From contig NZ_JANLCN010000016.1 in NCBI RefSeq assembly GCF_024979255.1, positions 1 to 64,000 of the forward strand: DNA of 64,000 bases, in the 5' to 3' direction. Source of the stretch: Herbiconiux moechotypicola (GTDB lineage: Bacteria; Actinomycetota; Actinomycetes; Actinomycetales; Microbacteriaceae). Both the position numbers and the translations under genes were made by a program. The notes under the pieces are model-generated. The model ran no database searches. It worked only from the letters and a program-made list of their open reading frames with translations, and was not told where the DNA came from. Positions within the stretch are counted from its first letter, which is position 1. Each line of letters begins with the position of its first letter. Of the stretch, positions 36,004-45,201 are shown one piece after another.

Positions 36004-37596
36004 TCACGCGCCGGCGAGCCACGCCGTCTCGCGCAGCAGCTCGGCGTCGGCCGCGGCGGTCGCCGACTCGGCCGCGCGCTCCGACTCGGCGTCGTCGAAG
36101 GGGAGGCGCGGCCACTTCTCGGCGTCGGGATGCACCTCGAGCGCCCGCACCCCGAGCTCGGCACCCGCAGCGAGCAGCGCTCGGCGCACCGCCGAAGGGT
36201 CGATGTCCCGCACCTCCGAGCCCCCGGCCAGAGCAGTCAGCGCCGCCGCCGTCCCCGCCGCCTCACCCGTCGCCAGGCAGATCGGGATGACACGAGCCGA
36301 CCCCACCGCCTCGTGCGTGGCCGACAAGCACTTGCCCGCCATGAGGAGCCCGCTCATCCCCCGCGCCACCAAGGCCCCCAGCGGAATGCCGTAGGCCCGC
36401 ACATTGGTGGAGCTCACCCACGTTCCGCTCGGTCGGTGGATGTCGATGTGATAGCCGCCCATCGCCACGTCGTCGGGGTGACGCCTCCCCTCCACCAGGT
36501 CATCGGCCGTCAGCACCGCATCGCCCACGATGCGCCGGCTCTCACGCACCCCCAGCATCGGAGCGATCTCCACCAGGTAGGCGTCCGCGCATCCGGGCAC
36601 GTAGTCGCGGAAGAACCGCACGATCGGCGGGATCTGCTCGTACACCCGCCCGTAGGCCTCGCTCATCGACCCGACATCGACCGGGTCGAGCCCGAGCACC
36701 CGCGTCATGACCACACTGATCTCGTGCGGCGTCTCGGGCGTGGAGAGCTTCACGCCCACGATGCGGCTCTGCGGGATGTCGAGGTCACCAGCCGCCCGAG
36801 CGCGCTCCACGAGCCCCGCGAATCCACCGAGCACCCACACGTCGACCTCGTCGAGCCGCTCAGCCAGTCGGGCGAACAGCTCGGGGTACGGAACGAACCA
36901 CTCGCGATACGCGAACGATGGATCCTGGCAGGCCTTCCGGAACGCGTCGTCGTCGATGCCGCCGAGCCGGAAGACGAGGGTGGGCGACTGCACGAGACCG
37001 TCACCCGTTCGGCCCTTCTCCCAGTCCGCCCCGGCGCTGACCGCCACGTCGCCGTCGCCCGAACAGTCCACGACGACCCGGCCGTCGAACCTCGTCCTGC
37101 CCGACTTGCTCTCGACCTCGACCCCCGTGACGCGGGTGCATACGCCCCCGCGTGCACCCTCGCCCGCGTCCTCCACCCGCTCCACGATCGCCCGCACGAA
37201 CAGCGCGTGCAGTAGCACCGTAACACCCGCTTCGCGCAGCAGCCGGAGCGCGAGCACCTTCCAGTAGTGCGGATGCACGGCCACGAGCGATCCGCACTTC
37301 GGGTCGAGCGTGATCGGCGAGGCATGACCTTCGGCCGCCAGGGTGTCGGCGAACTCTCCAGCCAGCCCTCGCACCACCCGCTGGAAGTCCTGATCGTGGA
37401 ACCCCAGCCACGGCAACGTGGCCGAGATCCCGCCCACGAATCCCGATCGTTCGAGCAGGAGGGTGCGCGCTCCCTGCCGCCCCGCGGCGATCGCGGCGGC
37501 CACACCGGCCGCGCCGCCGCCCACGACGATCACGTCCCACTCCCCCGAACTCTGCACGCCCATCCCGTTCACTCCGCCCGTCCCCGTCCCATCCAT
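36004..37596 (-). CDS. FAD-dependent oxidoreductase (FAD_oxidored family), first of a pair
   Basis: A 530-residue flavoprotein with the N-terminal dinucleotide fold VIVVGGGAAGVAAAIAAGRQ (about residues 22-41), followed by LLLERSGFVGG and GRVVVDCSGDGDVA, typical of the FAD_oxidored group (PF12831). The C-terminal region has SGLLMAGKCLSATHEA and a second flavin contact. Substrates for this group are mostly unknown. It is the last gene of a seven-gene run started by a GntR gene and including an ABC importer, an aldolase and a second enzyme of the same family. The two paralogues may act in sequence or on related sugar acids. ATG after GGGAGG. Confidence 0.82.
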   Translation of the reverse strand: MDGTGTGGVNGMGVQSSGEWDVIVVGGGAAGVAAAIAAGRQGARTLLLERSGFVGGISATLPWLGFHDQDFQRVVRGLAGEFADTLAAEGHASPITLDPKCGSLVAVHPHYWKVLALRLLREAGVTVLLHALFVRAIVERVEDAGEGARGGVCTRVTGVEVESKSGRTRFDGRVVVDCSGDGDVAVSAGADWEKGRTGDGLVQSPTLVFRLGGIDDDAFRKACQDPSFAYREWFVPYPELFARLAERLDEVDVWVLGGFAGLVERARAAGDLDIPQSRIVGVKLSTPETPHEISVVMTRVLGLDPVDVGSMSEAYGRVYEQIPPIVRFFRDYVPGCADAYLVEIAPMLGVRESRRIVGDAVLTADDLVEGRRHPDDVAMGGYHIDIHRPSGTWVSSTNVRAYGIPLGALVARGMSGLLMAGKCLSATHEAVGSARVIPICLATGEAAGTAAALTALAGGSEVRDIDPSAVRRALLAAGAELGVRALEVHPDAEKWPRLPFDDAESERAAESATAAADAELLRETAWLAGA

Positions 37597-37623
37597 CTCG
37601 TGTCCTCCCTGGGGCCGCCGGCC

Positions 37624-39264
37624 TCAGTACGCCGCCACCGTCGGCCAGTGCAGCTCGACCCCGCGGGCGGTCAGCGCCCGCTGGAAGTCCTCGAGCAACC
37701 CGTCATCGGCCCGCACCGCCGCGGGTACGTGCCCGCCGGACACGCAGAACGCCGCGAGCGCTCCGGCCGACTCGCCGATGTTCCACTCCACGGGGTGCAC
37801 CCGGTAGCAGCCGTTCGTGATGTGCGTGGTGCCGATGTTCTTGGCGGCGGCGATCAGGTTGTCGGCCTCGTCGCCGATCAGCGCGCCGAGCGGAATCTCG
37901 AACGGCCACGCCGCGTCGTAGCGCCGCTCGCCGCCGTTCGTCGAGGGGTGCAGGTCGATCTTGTAGCTGCCCACGCCCACGCTGTCACGGTATCGGGTCG
38001 CTCCGCGATCGCCGCGCACCGACCGCGCGATGTCGTTCTGGGTGATCGTGACCGCGGCGCGCATCCGTCGCCCCTCCCGGATGTACGGCGCCATCGCGAG
38101 TCCGTCGTCGGTGCCCATCACGTCGCCGCGGGGGCGCAAACCGGGGAATCCCGTGCCGCCGTCGGCACGAGGCGCCTCGGTCTGCAGCCAGTAGAGGAAG
38201 CTGAGGCTCTGCTGCCGGGCCCCTTCGAGACTCGCAGCCGCAACGTCGGCGGAGACGTCGACGATCGAACCGTCGACGTAGTCGTTGGCCGGGCAGTTGA
38301 TGAGGGTGATGTCGCTCGGCGGCGCCGGATCGAAGTTGCCGCGTGCCACGAGCCGCCGGAACCGCCAGAGGTCGGCGATGGGGTCGACCGTGCGCGGCCC
38401 GAACCTGCCGGCGAGGCTCGACGGCACGACGACGGCCGCGTCTCCCGCCGGGTCGGGGTTCGGGTCGAGCACCCCGCCCGACCCCATCCACCCGACGGCG
38501 GGGTACGCACGCACCGGCGCACCCGGAGAGGTCCAGTAGTCGTACTGCTCAGGCCGGTCGATGGTGTGGTCCTCGCCGGCCAGATGGTCCATCGCGAAGC
38601 AGACCGTGAAACCCTGCATCATCTGCGGGTCGCCGGTCTCCGGGGCATCGGGCTCGCCGGTCTCGTGGTGCGACTCGGTGCCCGTCACGTACGGCACCCC
38701 GGCGAGCGGCAGCAGGTCACCGGTCTCGGTCGCGTCGAGAACCACGGATGCGGTGACGCGGCGGGCAGACCCGTCCCTGTCACGCAGTTCCACCGCGGCG
38801 AGGCGGCCCCCGTCGCGTTCCACCGCCGTGGGCGTGCAGCCGGTCAGCACCACGAGGCGCCCGTCGCGGCGGGCGGGCTCGAGCATCGCCTCGAGCACGG
38901 CCAGCGCGACCCGGGGTTCGTGACAGATGGCGCTGACGGTTCCCGAGCCGGGGTTGAGGTACAGCGATCGCCGCGCACGCCCGGACAGCGGGTACCAGCG
39001 CCGATAGTGGTCGCGCACGGCCGCGCGGAACCGGCGGTAGGCCGCCGTGGCCCCGAACTGCTCGATCCACGGGTGCTCGTCGGGCGGCACGGCCTGCGAG
39101 GTCAGCTGTCCACCGATCCACTCGGTCGGCTCCGTGAGCACGACGCTCGCCCCCGCCTCGGCCGCGGCGAGCGCTGCGGCGACTCCCCCCGTGCCGCCGC
39201 CTACGACGAGCACGTCGGCATGCAACTCGACCGCGGCCCGCTCACCGCTCGCGTACCCGCTCAC
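37624..39264 (-). CDS. FAD-dependent oxidoreductase (FAD_oxidored family), second of a pair
   Basis: A 546-residue flavoprotein, distant paralogue of its downstream neighbour. It has VLVVGGGTGGVAAALAAAEA near residue 18, then EPTEWIGGQLTSQAVPPDEH, a run seen in a subgroup found near polysaccharide and sugar-acid genes. VVLDATETGDLLPLAGVPYV and NLIAAAKNIGTTHITNGCYR are further conserved stretches. No signal peptide is present, so it acts in the cytosol. The GTG start overlaps the aldolase stop (GTGA). Role in the locus is inferred only from neighbours: oxidation of the imported substrate or of the aldolase product. Confidence 0.82.
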   Translation of the reverse strand: MSGYASGERAAVELHADVLVVGGGTGGVAAALAAAEAGASVVLTEPTEWIGGQLTSQAVPPDEHPWIEQFGATAAYRRFRAAVRDHYRRWYPLSGRARRSLYLNPGSGTVSAICHEPRVALAVLEAMLEPARRDGRLVVLTGCTPTAVERDGGRLAAVELRDRDGSARRVTASVVLDATETGDLLPLAGVPYVTGTESHHETGEPDAPETGDPQMMQGFTVCFAMDHLAGEDHTIDRPEQYDYWTSPGAPVRAYPAVGWMGSGGVLDPNPDPAGDAAVVVPSSLAGRFGPRTVDPIADLWRFRRLVARGNFDPAPPSDITLINCPANDYVDGSIVDVSADVAAASLEGARQQSLSFLYWLQTEAPRADGGTGFPGLRPRGDVMGTDDGLAMAPYIREGRRMRAAVTITQNDIARSVRGDRGATRYRDSVGVGSYKIDLHPSTNGGERRYDAAWPFEIPLGALIGDEADNLIAAAKNIGTTHITNGCYRVHPVEWNIGESAGALAAFCVSGGHVPAAVRADDGLLEDFQRALTARGVELHWPTVAAY

Positions 39265-40169
39265 GCGGCCGCCCCGTCGAGAATCCCGGGCACCGCGGCC
39301 AGACGCTCCCGCAGCACCCGCGCCTGCCCGGGCTCGAGCGCGGGCAGCGCCTCGCCGAGAGCAGGTCCGATGACGCCGAGCTCGGCGAGCGCCCCCTTGA
39401 GCGACGACAGCCAGAACCCGGCACCGTAGATGCCGCAGGCGACGTCGAGTTCGGCCTGCAGCCGCGCGGCCTGCTCCGTGTCGTGGGCGAGTCCCGCCGC
39501 GACCAGGCGGGAGGCGAGCCCGGGAACGAGGTTCGCGATGCCGGGAACGGCGCCGTCGGCTCCCTCGGCGAGACTCCGGGCGATCAGCGCCTCGGCCCCC
39601 TGGAAGACGCCCAGCCCGTGCTCCCGAGCCGTGTCGGCGAGCGCCGAGAACACCTCCCAATCGGCCGACGACTCCTTGAGGGCGATGACCGCGTCGATCC
39701 CCGCGATCTCGGCCAGCGCATCCGGAGTGATCGGCGAGTGCGTGAGGTGCGGGATGTTGTATGCCACGAGCGGTGACGAGGTGCGCGCCGCCACCCCCTC
39801 GAAGTGGCGCACCACGGCGCCGTCGGTCTCGGTGTCGAAGTACATGGGAGCCATCACCACGAGCGCGTCGACGCCCGCCTCTTCGTAGGCGGCCGCCGCG
39901 GCGACGGCGCGCTCGGTGCTGGTCTCCCCCACCCCCGCGAGAACGGGCACGCGGCCGTCGACCGCCTCCACGAAGCCCGCGACGACCGCGCGCGCGACCC
40001 CCGGCTCCAGCGTCGGGCCCTCTCCGCAGGAGCCGAGCACGAACACGCCGGAGGCGCCGCCGTCGAGCAATCGCTCCGTGAGACGGCCGATGCCCTCCCG
40101 ATCGGCCGTTCGGCGGGCGGTGAGCGGTGAGACGGCGGGCGGGATCATGCCGGAGAGCTGAAGGGGCAC
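39261..40169 (-). CDS. DHDPS/N-acetylneuraminate lyase-family aldolase
   Basis: A 302-residue class I aldolase or hydro-lyase of the DapA superfamily (TIM barrel). The Schiff-base Lys lies in VIALKESSADW and the catalytic Tyr in VAYNIPHLTHSP; the pyruvate-carboxylate loop is LGSCGEGPTL in place of the usual GTTGE. YNIP and the context of sugar ABC genes favour a sialic-acid, 2-keto-3-deoxy acid or similar substrate over lysine biosynthesis. The GTG at 40169 has AAAGGA 8 nt ahead and fits family length; an ATG at 40211 overlapping the permease stop is the alternative. Confidence 0.85.
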   Translation of the reverse strand: MPLQLSGMIPPAVSPLTARRTADREGIGRLTERLLDGGASGVFVLGSCGEGPTLEPGVARAVVAGFVEAVDGRVPVLAGVGETSTERAVAAAAAYEEAGVDALVVMAPMYFDTETDGAVVRHFEGVAARTSSPLVAYNIPHLTHSPITPDALAEIAGIDAVIALKESSADWEVFSALADTAREHGLGVFQGAEALIARSLAEGADGAVPGIANLVPGLASRLVAAGLAHDTEQAARLQAELDVACGIYGAGFWLSSLKGALAELGVIGPALGEALPALEPGQARVLRERLAAVPGILDGAAA

Positions 40170-40207
40170 GAGCGAGGTCCTTTCGGTAGGGAGGGGTGCG
40201 GTCGAGT

Positions 40208-41053
40208 TCATGACTTGACCGCACCGGCGGTGAGACCGCCGATGAAGTGGCGCTGCATCACGAGCAGACACACGATGAGGGGAACGGTGGAGATGACGGT
40301 GCCGGCCGTGATGGCACCCCAGGGCGACTCCTCGACGATCGAGAAGTTGAGCTGGGAGTGCAGGAAGGCGAGCCCGATGGGCATGGTGAACTGATCGGAG
40401 CTCGTGAGCATGACGAGGGGCAGCAGATAGGCGTTCCAGGCGTTAAGGAAGAGCAGCAGCGCCGCTGCGCCGAGACCCGGCCGCACGAGCGGGACCGCAA
40501 CCGTCCAGAACAGCCGCAGCTCCCCCGCGCCGTCGAGGCGGGCGGCGTCGAACAGCTCTTCGGGCAGCTGTGCGAAGTACTGCCGCAGCAGGAACAGCAC
40601 CAGCGCGTTGGCGGCCAGCGGGAGGATGACCGCCGCCCAGGTGTTGAGCAGCCCGAACTGCCGCATGATGGTGAACTGCGGCAGCACCAGCGCGTACTCC
40701 GGGATGGCGAGACTCGCCAGCACGATGCCGAACAGGATCGTGCGACCGCGGAAACGGTACCGGGCGAAGCCGAACGCGGCGAGCGACGCGACCGTCACCC
40801 CGAGCGCGGTGGTGCACAGCGCGATACCGATCGTGTTGAGCATCCACCCGGGGATCGGGCCGGCCAGGGCCGCGCGGTAGTTGTCGAGGGTGAGCTGCGA
40901 GGGGATGAGCGACACCTCGCCGAGGAGCGTGCTCGGCTTCAGCGACGAGATCACCAGCCAGTACAGCGGGAAGGCGATCACGACGACGAGCAGCACCACG
41001 ACGACGGCGCGCACGACGCGCGACGAGAGGCGTTCAGCGATCACGGTCGTCAC
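40208..41053 (-). CDS. Carbohydrate ABC transporter permease (MalG type)
   Basis: A 281-residue inner-membrane permease with six predicted helices. The EAA loop, where the ATPase docks, is seen at EELFDAARLDGAGELRLFW followed by the usual hydrophobic segment. It belongs to the CUT1 sugar-importer family and pairs with the MalF-type permease encoded just upstream (20-nt overlap). No ATPase gene is present in the locus; actinobacterial CUT1 importers often share a single MsiK-type ATPase encoded elsewhere. Confidence 0.9.
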   Translation of the reverse strand: MTTVIAERLSSRVVRAVVVVLLVVVIAFPLYWLVISSLKPSTLLGEVSLIPSQLTLDNYRAALAGPIPGWMLNTIGIALCTTALGVTVASLAAFGFARYRFRGRTILFGIVLASLAIPEYALVLPQFTIMRQFGLLNTWAAVILPLAANALVLFLLRQYFAQLPEELFDAARLDGAGELRLFWTVAVPLVRPGLGAAALLLFLNAWNAYLLPLVMLTSSDQFTMPIGLAFLHSQLNFSIVEESPWGAITAGTVISTVPLIVCLLVMQRHFIGGLTAGAVKS

Positions 41054-42005
41054 TCCTCAGCAGGCGGTTGGCGAGCAGGGTGCTCACGATGATGGCGACG
41101 GCGAGCACGGCCGAGGCGGCGGCGCCCTTGCCCAGGTCGAACTGACCGAAGGAGGCCTGGAAGATGTACATGACCGCCGTGAGCGTCGACCGTGCCGGAC
41201 CGCCGTCGGTGAGCACGTCGACCTCGGCGAACAGCTCCCACGCGGCGATGGAGGCGGCCACGAGCACGAACAGGGTGACCGGTTTCAGCAGCGGGAAGGT
41301 GATGTGGCGGAAGCGCTGCCAGGCGTTGGCGCCGTCGAGCGCGGCCGCCTCGTAGTACTCGTCGGGGATGGACTGCAGCCCGGCGAACAGGATGACCGCG
41401 TAGTAGCCCAGCACCCGCCAGATGCGCAGCAGGATGATCGACCACGGCGCCAGGCCGGCGTCACTGAGGAACGGGATCGGATCGAGCCCGAACTGCGCGA
41501 GCACTCCGCTCACGAAGCCCACCCGCTCGTTGAGGATGAGGTCGAACACCAGGGCCACCGCGATGAGCGACATGGTGATGGGGGCGAACACGAGCACCTG
41601 CACGATGTTCGCCGAGCGCTTGCGCAGCTGCTTGAGCAGCACCGCCACGAACAGCGCCAGGGGCATGAGGGCGAGGAGGAAGCCCGCGAGCATGTAGACG
41701 GTGTTGCCCATCGCCTTGCCGAACAGCGGGTCGGTGAGCACCGTGGCGAAGTTGTCGCCGCCCACGAAGACAGGTGCCTGGCCGAGCGGCCAGGTGACGA
41801 AGGCCATGCCGAGGGCCAGCAGCACACTGCCCGCCCCGAACGGCAGGAAGACGACGAAGAACGGGGCGATGAACAGGTACGGCGCCGACCGGGGGTGGCG
41901 CCGCAGCGCTCGCCGACGCCGGCCGGGCGCGGCAGGGGCGGGCCGGTTCGGCCCCGCCCCCGTCGCGCCGGGCTCCACGTCGAGCCGGGACTGCAGCGCG
42001 GTCAC
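41034..42005 (-). CDS. Carbohydrate ABC transporter permease (MalF type)
   Basis: A 323-residue CUT1 permease with six helices and an arginine-rich cytosolic N-terminus of about 40 residues. The EAA loop is EYYEAAALDGANAWQRFR. GTG start overlaps the solute-binding protein stop (GTGA), coupling the three transport genes. With its MalG-type partner and the lipoprotein at 42002-43261 it would import an oligosaccharide or sugar derivative. Confidence 0.9.
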   Translation of the reverse strand: MTALQSRLDVEPGATGAGPNRPAPAAPGRRRRALRRHPRSAPYLFIAPFFVVFLPFGAGSVLLALGMAFVTWPLGQAPVFVGGDNFATVLTDPLFGKAMGNTVYMLAGFLLALMPLALFVAVLLKQLRKRSANIVQVLVFAPITMSLIAVALVFDLILNERVGFVSGVLAQFGLDPIPFLSDAGLAPWSIILLRIWRVLGYYAVILFAGLQSIPDEYYEAAALDGANAWQRFRHITFPLLKPVTLFVLVAASIAAWELFAEVDVLTDGGPARSTLTAVMYIFQASFGQFDLGKGAAASAVLAVAIIVSTLLANRLLRSDDRDR

Positions 42006-43261
42006 AGCGATCCGAGCTCCGCGACGATCTGGTCGATCGCCTCGCGTGGAGTGAGGGTTCCGGCGTAGGCCGCGTCGACCGCCGCGGTCACCGCCCCCTC
42101 CGTCTCGGGCCAGTTGAAGAAGTAGAACGGCGGGTAGGGCACGCTCGACAGGTCGGAGATGACCGTCTGTCCGCCGAAGTAGGGGTCTTCGAAGTCGAGG
42201 TCGATCTCCTCGGCGGCCGGCTCGTAGGAGACCAGGCCGAGGGTGTCGACCGTGGCCTGCAGACCCTCCGGGGTGAGCCACCAGAGGATGAAGTCCTTGA
42301 CCCCCTGGGGGTTGTCCGACGCGGCCAGGCCCGCGAAGAGGCTGCCGCCGAACACGCCGGTGGCCTGCTCGTCGCCGGCCTCCCAGGTGGGCCAGGTGAT
42401 GAGCCGCCACTGCCCCGACTGCTCGGGCACGTTCTTCTGCAGGTTCGTGCTGCCCACTCCGTAGTTCATGGTCCAGCCCACCACCTGCTCGCTGCGGATG
42501 GAGTCCCAGAAGGTCGGCTCGGTCCACACCCCGTCGTAGACGAGACCGCGCTCGTGCAGGTCGACCAGGAACTCGAGCGTGTCGGCGGCGAGGTCCTCGT
42601 CGACGGCCAGCTCGCCGTTCTCGTCCCACCAGGTGCCGCCCCTCGAGTTGAAGAAGGCGTTGAACATGTTCGCGCCGTTCGCGCCCGGGGGCTGGATGAA
42701 CATGTACTGCGTTCCCCCTGAGGCCTCCTTGAGCTGCTCGGCGACCGCGACGATGTCGTCCCAGGTGGGGTTCTCGGGCACGGCGAGCCCGTGCTTGGCC
42801 AGAGCGGCCTCGTTCACCCAGAGGCCCATGTTGCCCGACCCCATCGTGAACGTGTTGATCTGATCGCCCGTGCCGAGCAGCGCACCGTCGGGGAAGTCGT
42901 CCGCCATCGGCCCGAGCTCGGCGGTGAGGTCGAGGAACTGCCCGGTCGAGAGCAGGCCGCCGCTCTCGCGCAGCGGCAACTGCACCACGTCGGGCAGACC
43001 CTCGCCACCCTGCAGGGCGACCACCAGGCGCTGGGTCATGTCCCCGATGGGAATCTCCACCACCTCCACGTCGTAGTCCGGGTACGCCGCCTGGAACTGG
43101 TCCTCGATCACCGCCGGCATCGAGCTCGAGAACAGCCACACCTCGAGGCTGTTGTCGGTCGGGGTCTCCGCGGGTGTGCCTGGCGAGGCGCATCCGGCGA
43201 GGGTGAGAGCGGATGCGGCGACCAGGGCCGCGGTCGCTGCGAGTCGTCTGCGGGTGTTCAT
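42002..43261 (-). CDS. Extracellular solute-binding lipoprotein (CUT1 sugar importer)
   Basis: A 419-residue substrate-binding protein. The signal peptide ends in the lipobox LAGC (Cys24), so the mature protein is lipid-anchored outside the membrane. The rest is a cluster B/D type sugar-binding fold (SBP_bac_1), with many Trp residues in the C-terminal half that could stack on sugar rings. It is the first transport gene after the GntR gene in the locus and decides substrate choice; the ligand cannot be told from sequence. Confidence 0.9.
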   Translation of the reverse strand: MNTRRRLAATAALVAASALTLAGCASPGTPAETPTDNSLEVWLFSSSMPAVIEDQFQAAYPDYDVEVVEIPIGDMTQRLVVALQGGEGLPDVVQLPLRESGGLLSTGQFLDLTAELGPMADDFPDGALLGTGDQINTFTMGSGNMGLWVNEAALAKHGLAVPENPTWDDIVAVAEQLKEASGGTQYMFIQPPGANGANMFNAFFNSRGGTWWDENGELAVDEDLAADTLEFLVDLHERGLVYDGVWTEPTFWDSIRSEQVVGWTMNYGVGSTNLQKNVPEQSGQWRLITWPTWEAGDEQATGVFGGSLFAGLAASDNPQGVKDFILWWLTPEGLQATVDTLGLVSYEPAAEEIDLDFEDPYFGGQTVISDLSSVPYPPFYFFNWPETEGAVTAAVDAAYAGTLTPREAIDQIVAELGSL

Positions 43262-43313
43262 GAGCTCCTCCTTGAGCTGCTCGGGTGAAGGGGGCGCGGC
43301 GCCGGGCCGCGGG

Positions 43314-43976
43314 TCAGGCCTCGTGGTCGAGGCGCACGCGGATGTCGTCGAAGTGCCGGCTCATCGCCTGCACCACGTCGCTCTCGTCGGCGAGGGCGTC
43401 GACGATGTTGAGGTGCAGGCGGGCGAGCTCGGCGCCCGACGGCGCCGAGGTGACCGTCTGCTCCTGCATGCGGTGGAAGATCTCCCAGAACAGCTCGATC
43501 ATCTGGTCGACGAGCGGGTTGTCGAGGGGTTCGTAGAGCCTCAGGTGGAACTGCCGGTCGAGCTCGGCGATGCGTTCCGGCGTGGCGGTCTCCATCGACA
43601 CGGCGAGCTCGCGCAACGCCTCGAGATCGCGGCGCCGGATCCACTCCGATGCGCGGCCGATGAGTCCTTCCTCGAGGGCGGCCCGCACCTCGAGCAGGTT
43701 GCGCAGGTCTCGCGACTGCAGCTCGATGGCGTAGGGCAGGTTCTCGAGGATGGGCGAGAACGAGAACGGCTCAACGTAGGTGCCGCCTCCGTGCCGCGTC
43801 TTCAGCACGCCCACCGTCTCGAGGCCCTTGATGGCCTCGCGCAACGAGAGCCGGCTGATGCCGAAGCTCGCGGCCAGATCGGCCTCGGCGGGGAGCTGGT
43901 CGCCCGCGGCGAGGCCCTTCTCGGAGATGTAGCTGCGCAGCCGCAGCTGCGCCTCGCGGTACTTGGGTGTCGGCAT
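43314..43976 (-). CDS. GntR/FadR family transcriptional regulator
   Basis: A 220-residue regulator with an N-terminal winged helix (residues 5-75; LPAEADLAASFGISRLSLRE is the recognition part) and a C-terminal helical FCD ligand domain whose metal-type residues lie in DRQFHLRLYE and SRHFDDIR. It heads the minus-strand run of importer, aldolase and flavoenzymes and is divergent from two BNR-repeat genes. It probably represses both sides through the dyad at 44021-44051 and is released by a sugar acid from the pathway. That effector is inference. Confidence 0.88.
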   Translation of the reverse strand: MPTPKYREAQLRLRSYISEKGLAAGDQLPAEADLAASFGISRLSLREAIKGLETVGVLKTRHGGGTYVEPFSFSPILENLPYAIELQSRDLRNLLEVRAALEEGLIGRASEWIRRRDLEALRELAVSMETATPERIAELDRQFHLRLYEPLDNPLVDQMIELFWEIFHRMQEQTVTSAPSGAELARLHLNIVDALADESDVVQAMSRHFDDIRVRLDHEA

Positions 43977-44020
43977 CGTCGTCCTCGAAACTCGGTGTGC
44001 CGCCCACCCTACGATCAAGA

Positions 44021-44051
44021 GATCAGATGAGTCAAGAGTATTGATCTGATC
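44021..44051. promoter_or_regulatory. GntR-type operator in the divergent promoter
   Basis: GATCAGAT (44021-44028) and ATCTGATC (44044-44051) are perfect inverted copies with 15 bp between. The right arm lies within the smaller palindrome TGATCTGATCA-like. It sits between the GntR gene and the first BNR gene (starts 43976 and 44077), in the only AT-rich patch of the region, and is the best operator candidate for both transcripts. Confidence 0.65.
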
Positions 44052-44076
44052 ACTTCCCCACTCATATGATCCCTGC

Positions 44077-45201
44077 GTGGACCCGCACTGTCGCCGTCTT
44101 CGGCCCGAACCTCTCGCCATCGCCCTCGCCGATGCCCGCGAGCCTCGCCACAGCGAGCCCAGCCTCATCGAGATCGACGCGGGCGGCACACCCGAGCTGC
44201 TCCTGGCCTGGTCGGCGTTCTCGGCGAGCTCCCGCGCTCGAGGAGCGACCGGCGCCGCCGCGCGGGAGTGGGAGTTCTCGCGCGACAACAACGCCGCCGA
44301 GATCCGGCTCCTCCGCTCGCGCGACGGCGGCCTCTCCTGGTCGGAGCCCGAGCTGCTGGTCGCCGACTCGGGCGGCATCAACACGATGCAGCCGGCGTTC
44401 ATCGGCCTGGCCGACGGTCGTCTCGGGTTGAGCTGGTCGGTCCGGGACTCCCCGAGCCGGGCGCGCCGACTCTTCGCCACCAGCGAAGACGGAGGGCGGA
44501 CCTGGTCGGAGCCCGTCGACATGACGGGTGACCCCGGCTACGTGACGGCCGCCCACCACCGCCTCGTGCGACTGCGGACGGGCCGGCTGCTGCAGCCCTG
44601 CCACCGTCTTCTCGGAGACGAGCTCCAGACGGTCGTGGCCCTCTCTGACGACGACGGCCGGAGCTGGGTCGCGTCCGACCCGATCGCCCTGCACGGCGGC
44701 GGTGGCGGCGCGGGCCACCAGCACGGGCTCTGGGAGGCCTCGGTGGTCGAGCTCGACGACGGACACCTACTGCTGGCCGGGCGCACGGCCACGGGGCGGG
44801 TGCATGCGTCACGATCCCACGACGCCGGCGAGCACTGGTCCGCACCGGAGCCGCTCGACGTCGTCGCCCCCTCGGCCCCGTGCATCCTCGTGCACCGCGG
44901 CGGAGGCCGTGTGGCACTCATTCACAACCCGGGCTTCGATGCCCACGCCGTGCTGGCCGGTGCCCGAACCCGCCTCACCACGTCGATGAGCGCCGACGGC
45001 GGCCGCACCTGGTCGCCCGGCCGCACGCTCTTCGACGATACCCATCGCTGGTTCCACTACCCGGCGATGCTCCCCCGCGCCGACGGCGGGCTCCTCGCGC
45101 TCAGCGTCACCGATCCCCGCACACGCCTGTGGAACCTGGTGCTGACCCGCGTGGCCCTCGATCCGGCACCGAACCATCTCGTCGAAGGAGACGAATCATG
45201 A
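44077..45201 (+). CDS. Cytosolic BNR-repeat (sialidase-fold) protein
   Basis: A 374-residue six-bladed propeller of the sialidase superfamily (BNR_2 type). Five Asp-box-like repeats are visible: SRDGGLSW, SEDGGRTW, SDDDGRSW, SHDAGEHW and SADGGRTW. The canonical (F/Y)RIP arginine motif of GH33 is absent; the start reads EPRHSEPSLIE. No signal peptide is present, so it should act inside the cell on an imported substrate. The GTG start is the best in-frame choice but has no clear ribosome site. It is cotranscribed with the exported homologue that follows (ATGA overlap). Confidence 0.82.
   Translation: MDPHCRRLRPEPLAIALADAREPRHSEPSLIEIDAGGTPELLLAWSAFSASSRARGATGAAAREWEFSRDNNAAEIRLLRSRDGGLSWSEPELLVADSGGINTMQPAFIGLADGRLGLSWSVRDSPSRARRLFATSEDGGRTWSEPVDMTGDPGYVTAAHHRLVRLRTGRLLQPCHRLLGDELQTVVALSDDDGRSWVASDPIALHGGGGGAGHQHGLWEASVVELDDGHLLLAGRTATGRVHASRSHDAGEHWSAPEPLDVVAPSAPCILVHRGGGRVALIHNPGFDAHAVLAGARTRLTTSMSADGGRTWSPGRTLFDDTHRWFHYPAMLPRADGGLLALSVTDPRTRLWNLVLTRVALDPAPNHLVEGDES

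Noticed and set aside
39261-40169. Lysine-pathway dihydrodipicolinate synthase (dapA)
   Set aside because: The GTTGE loop is replaced by GSCGE, YNIP replaces YNVP, and the gene sits in a sugar-import locus.
41034-43261. Sugar locus as a plain N-acetylneuraminate (nan) operon
   Set aside because: The aldolase fits, but nanE, nanK and nagAB are absent, the BNR proteins lack the sialidase arginine motif and two FAD enzymes are unexplained.
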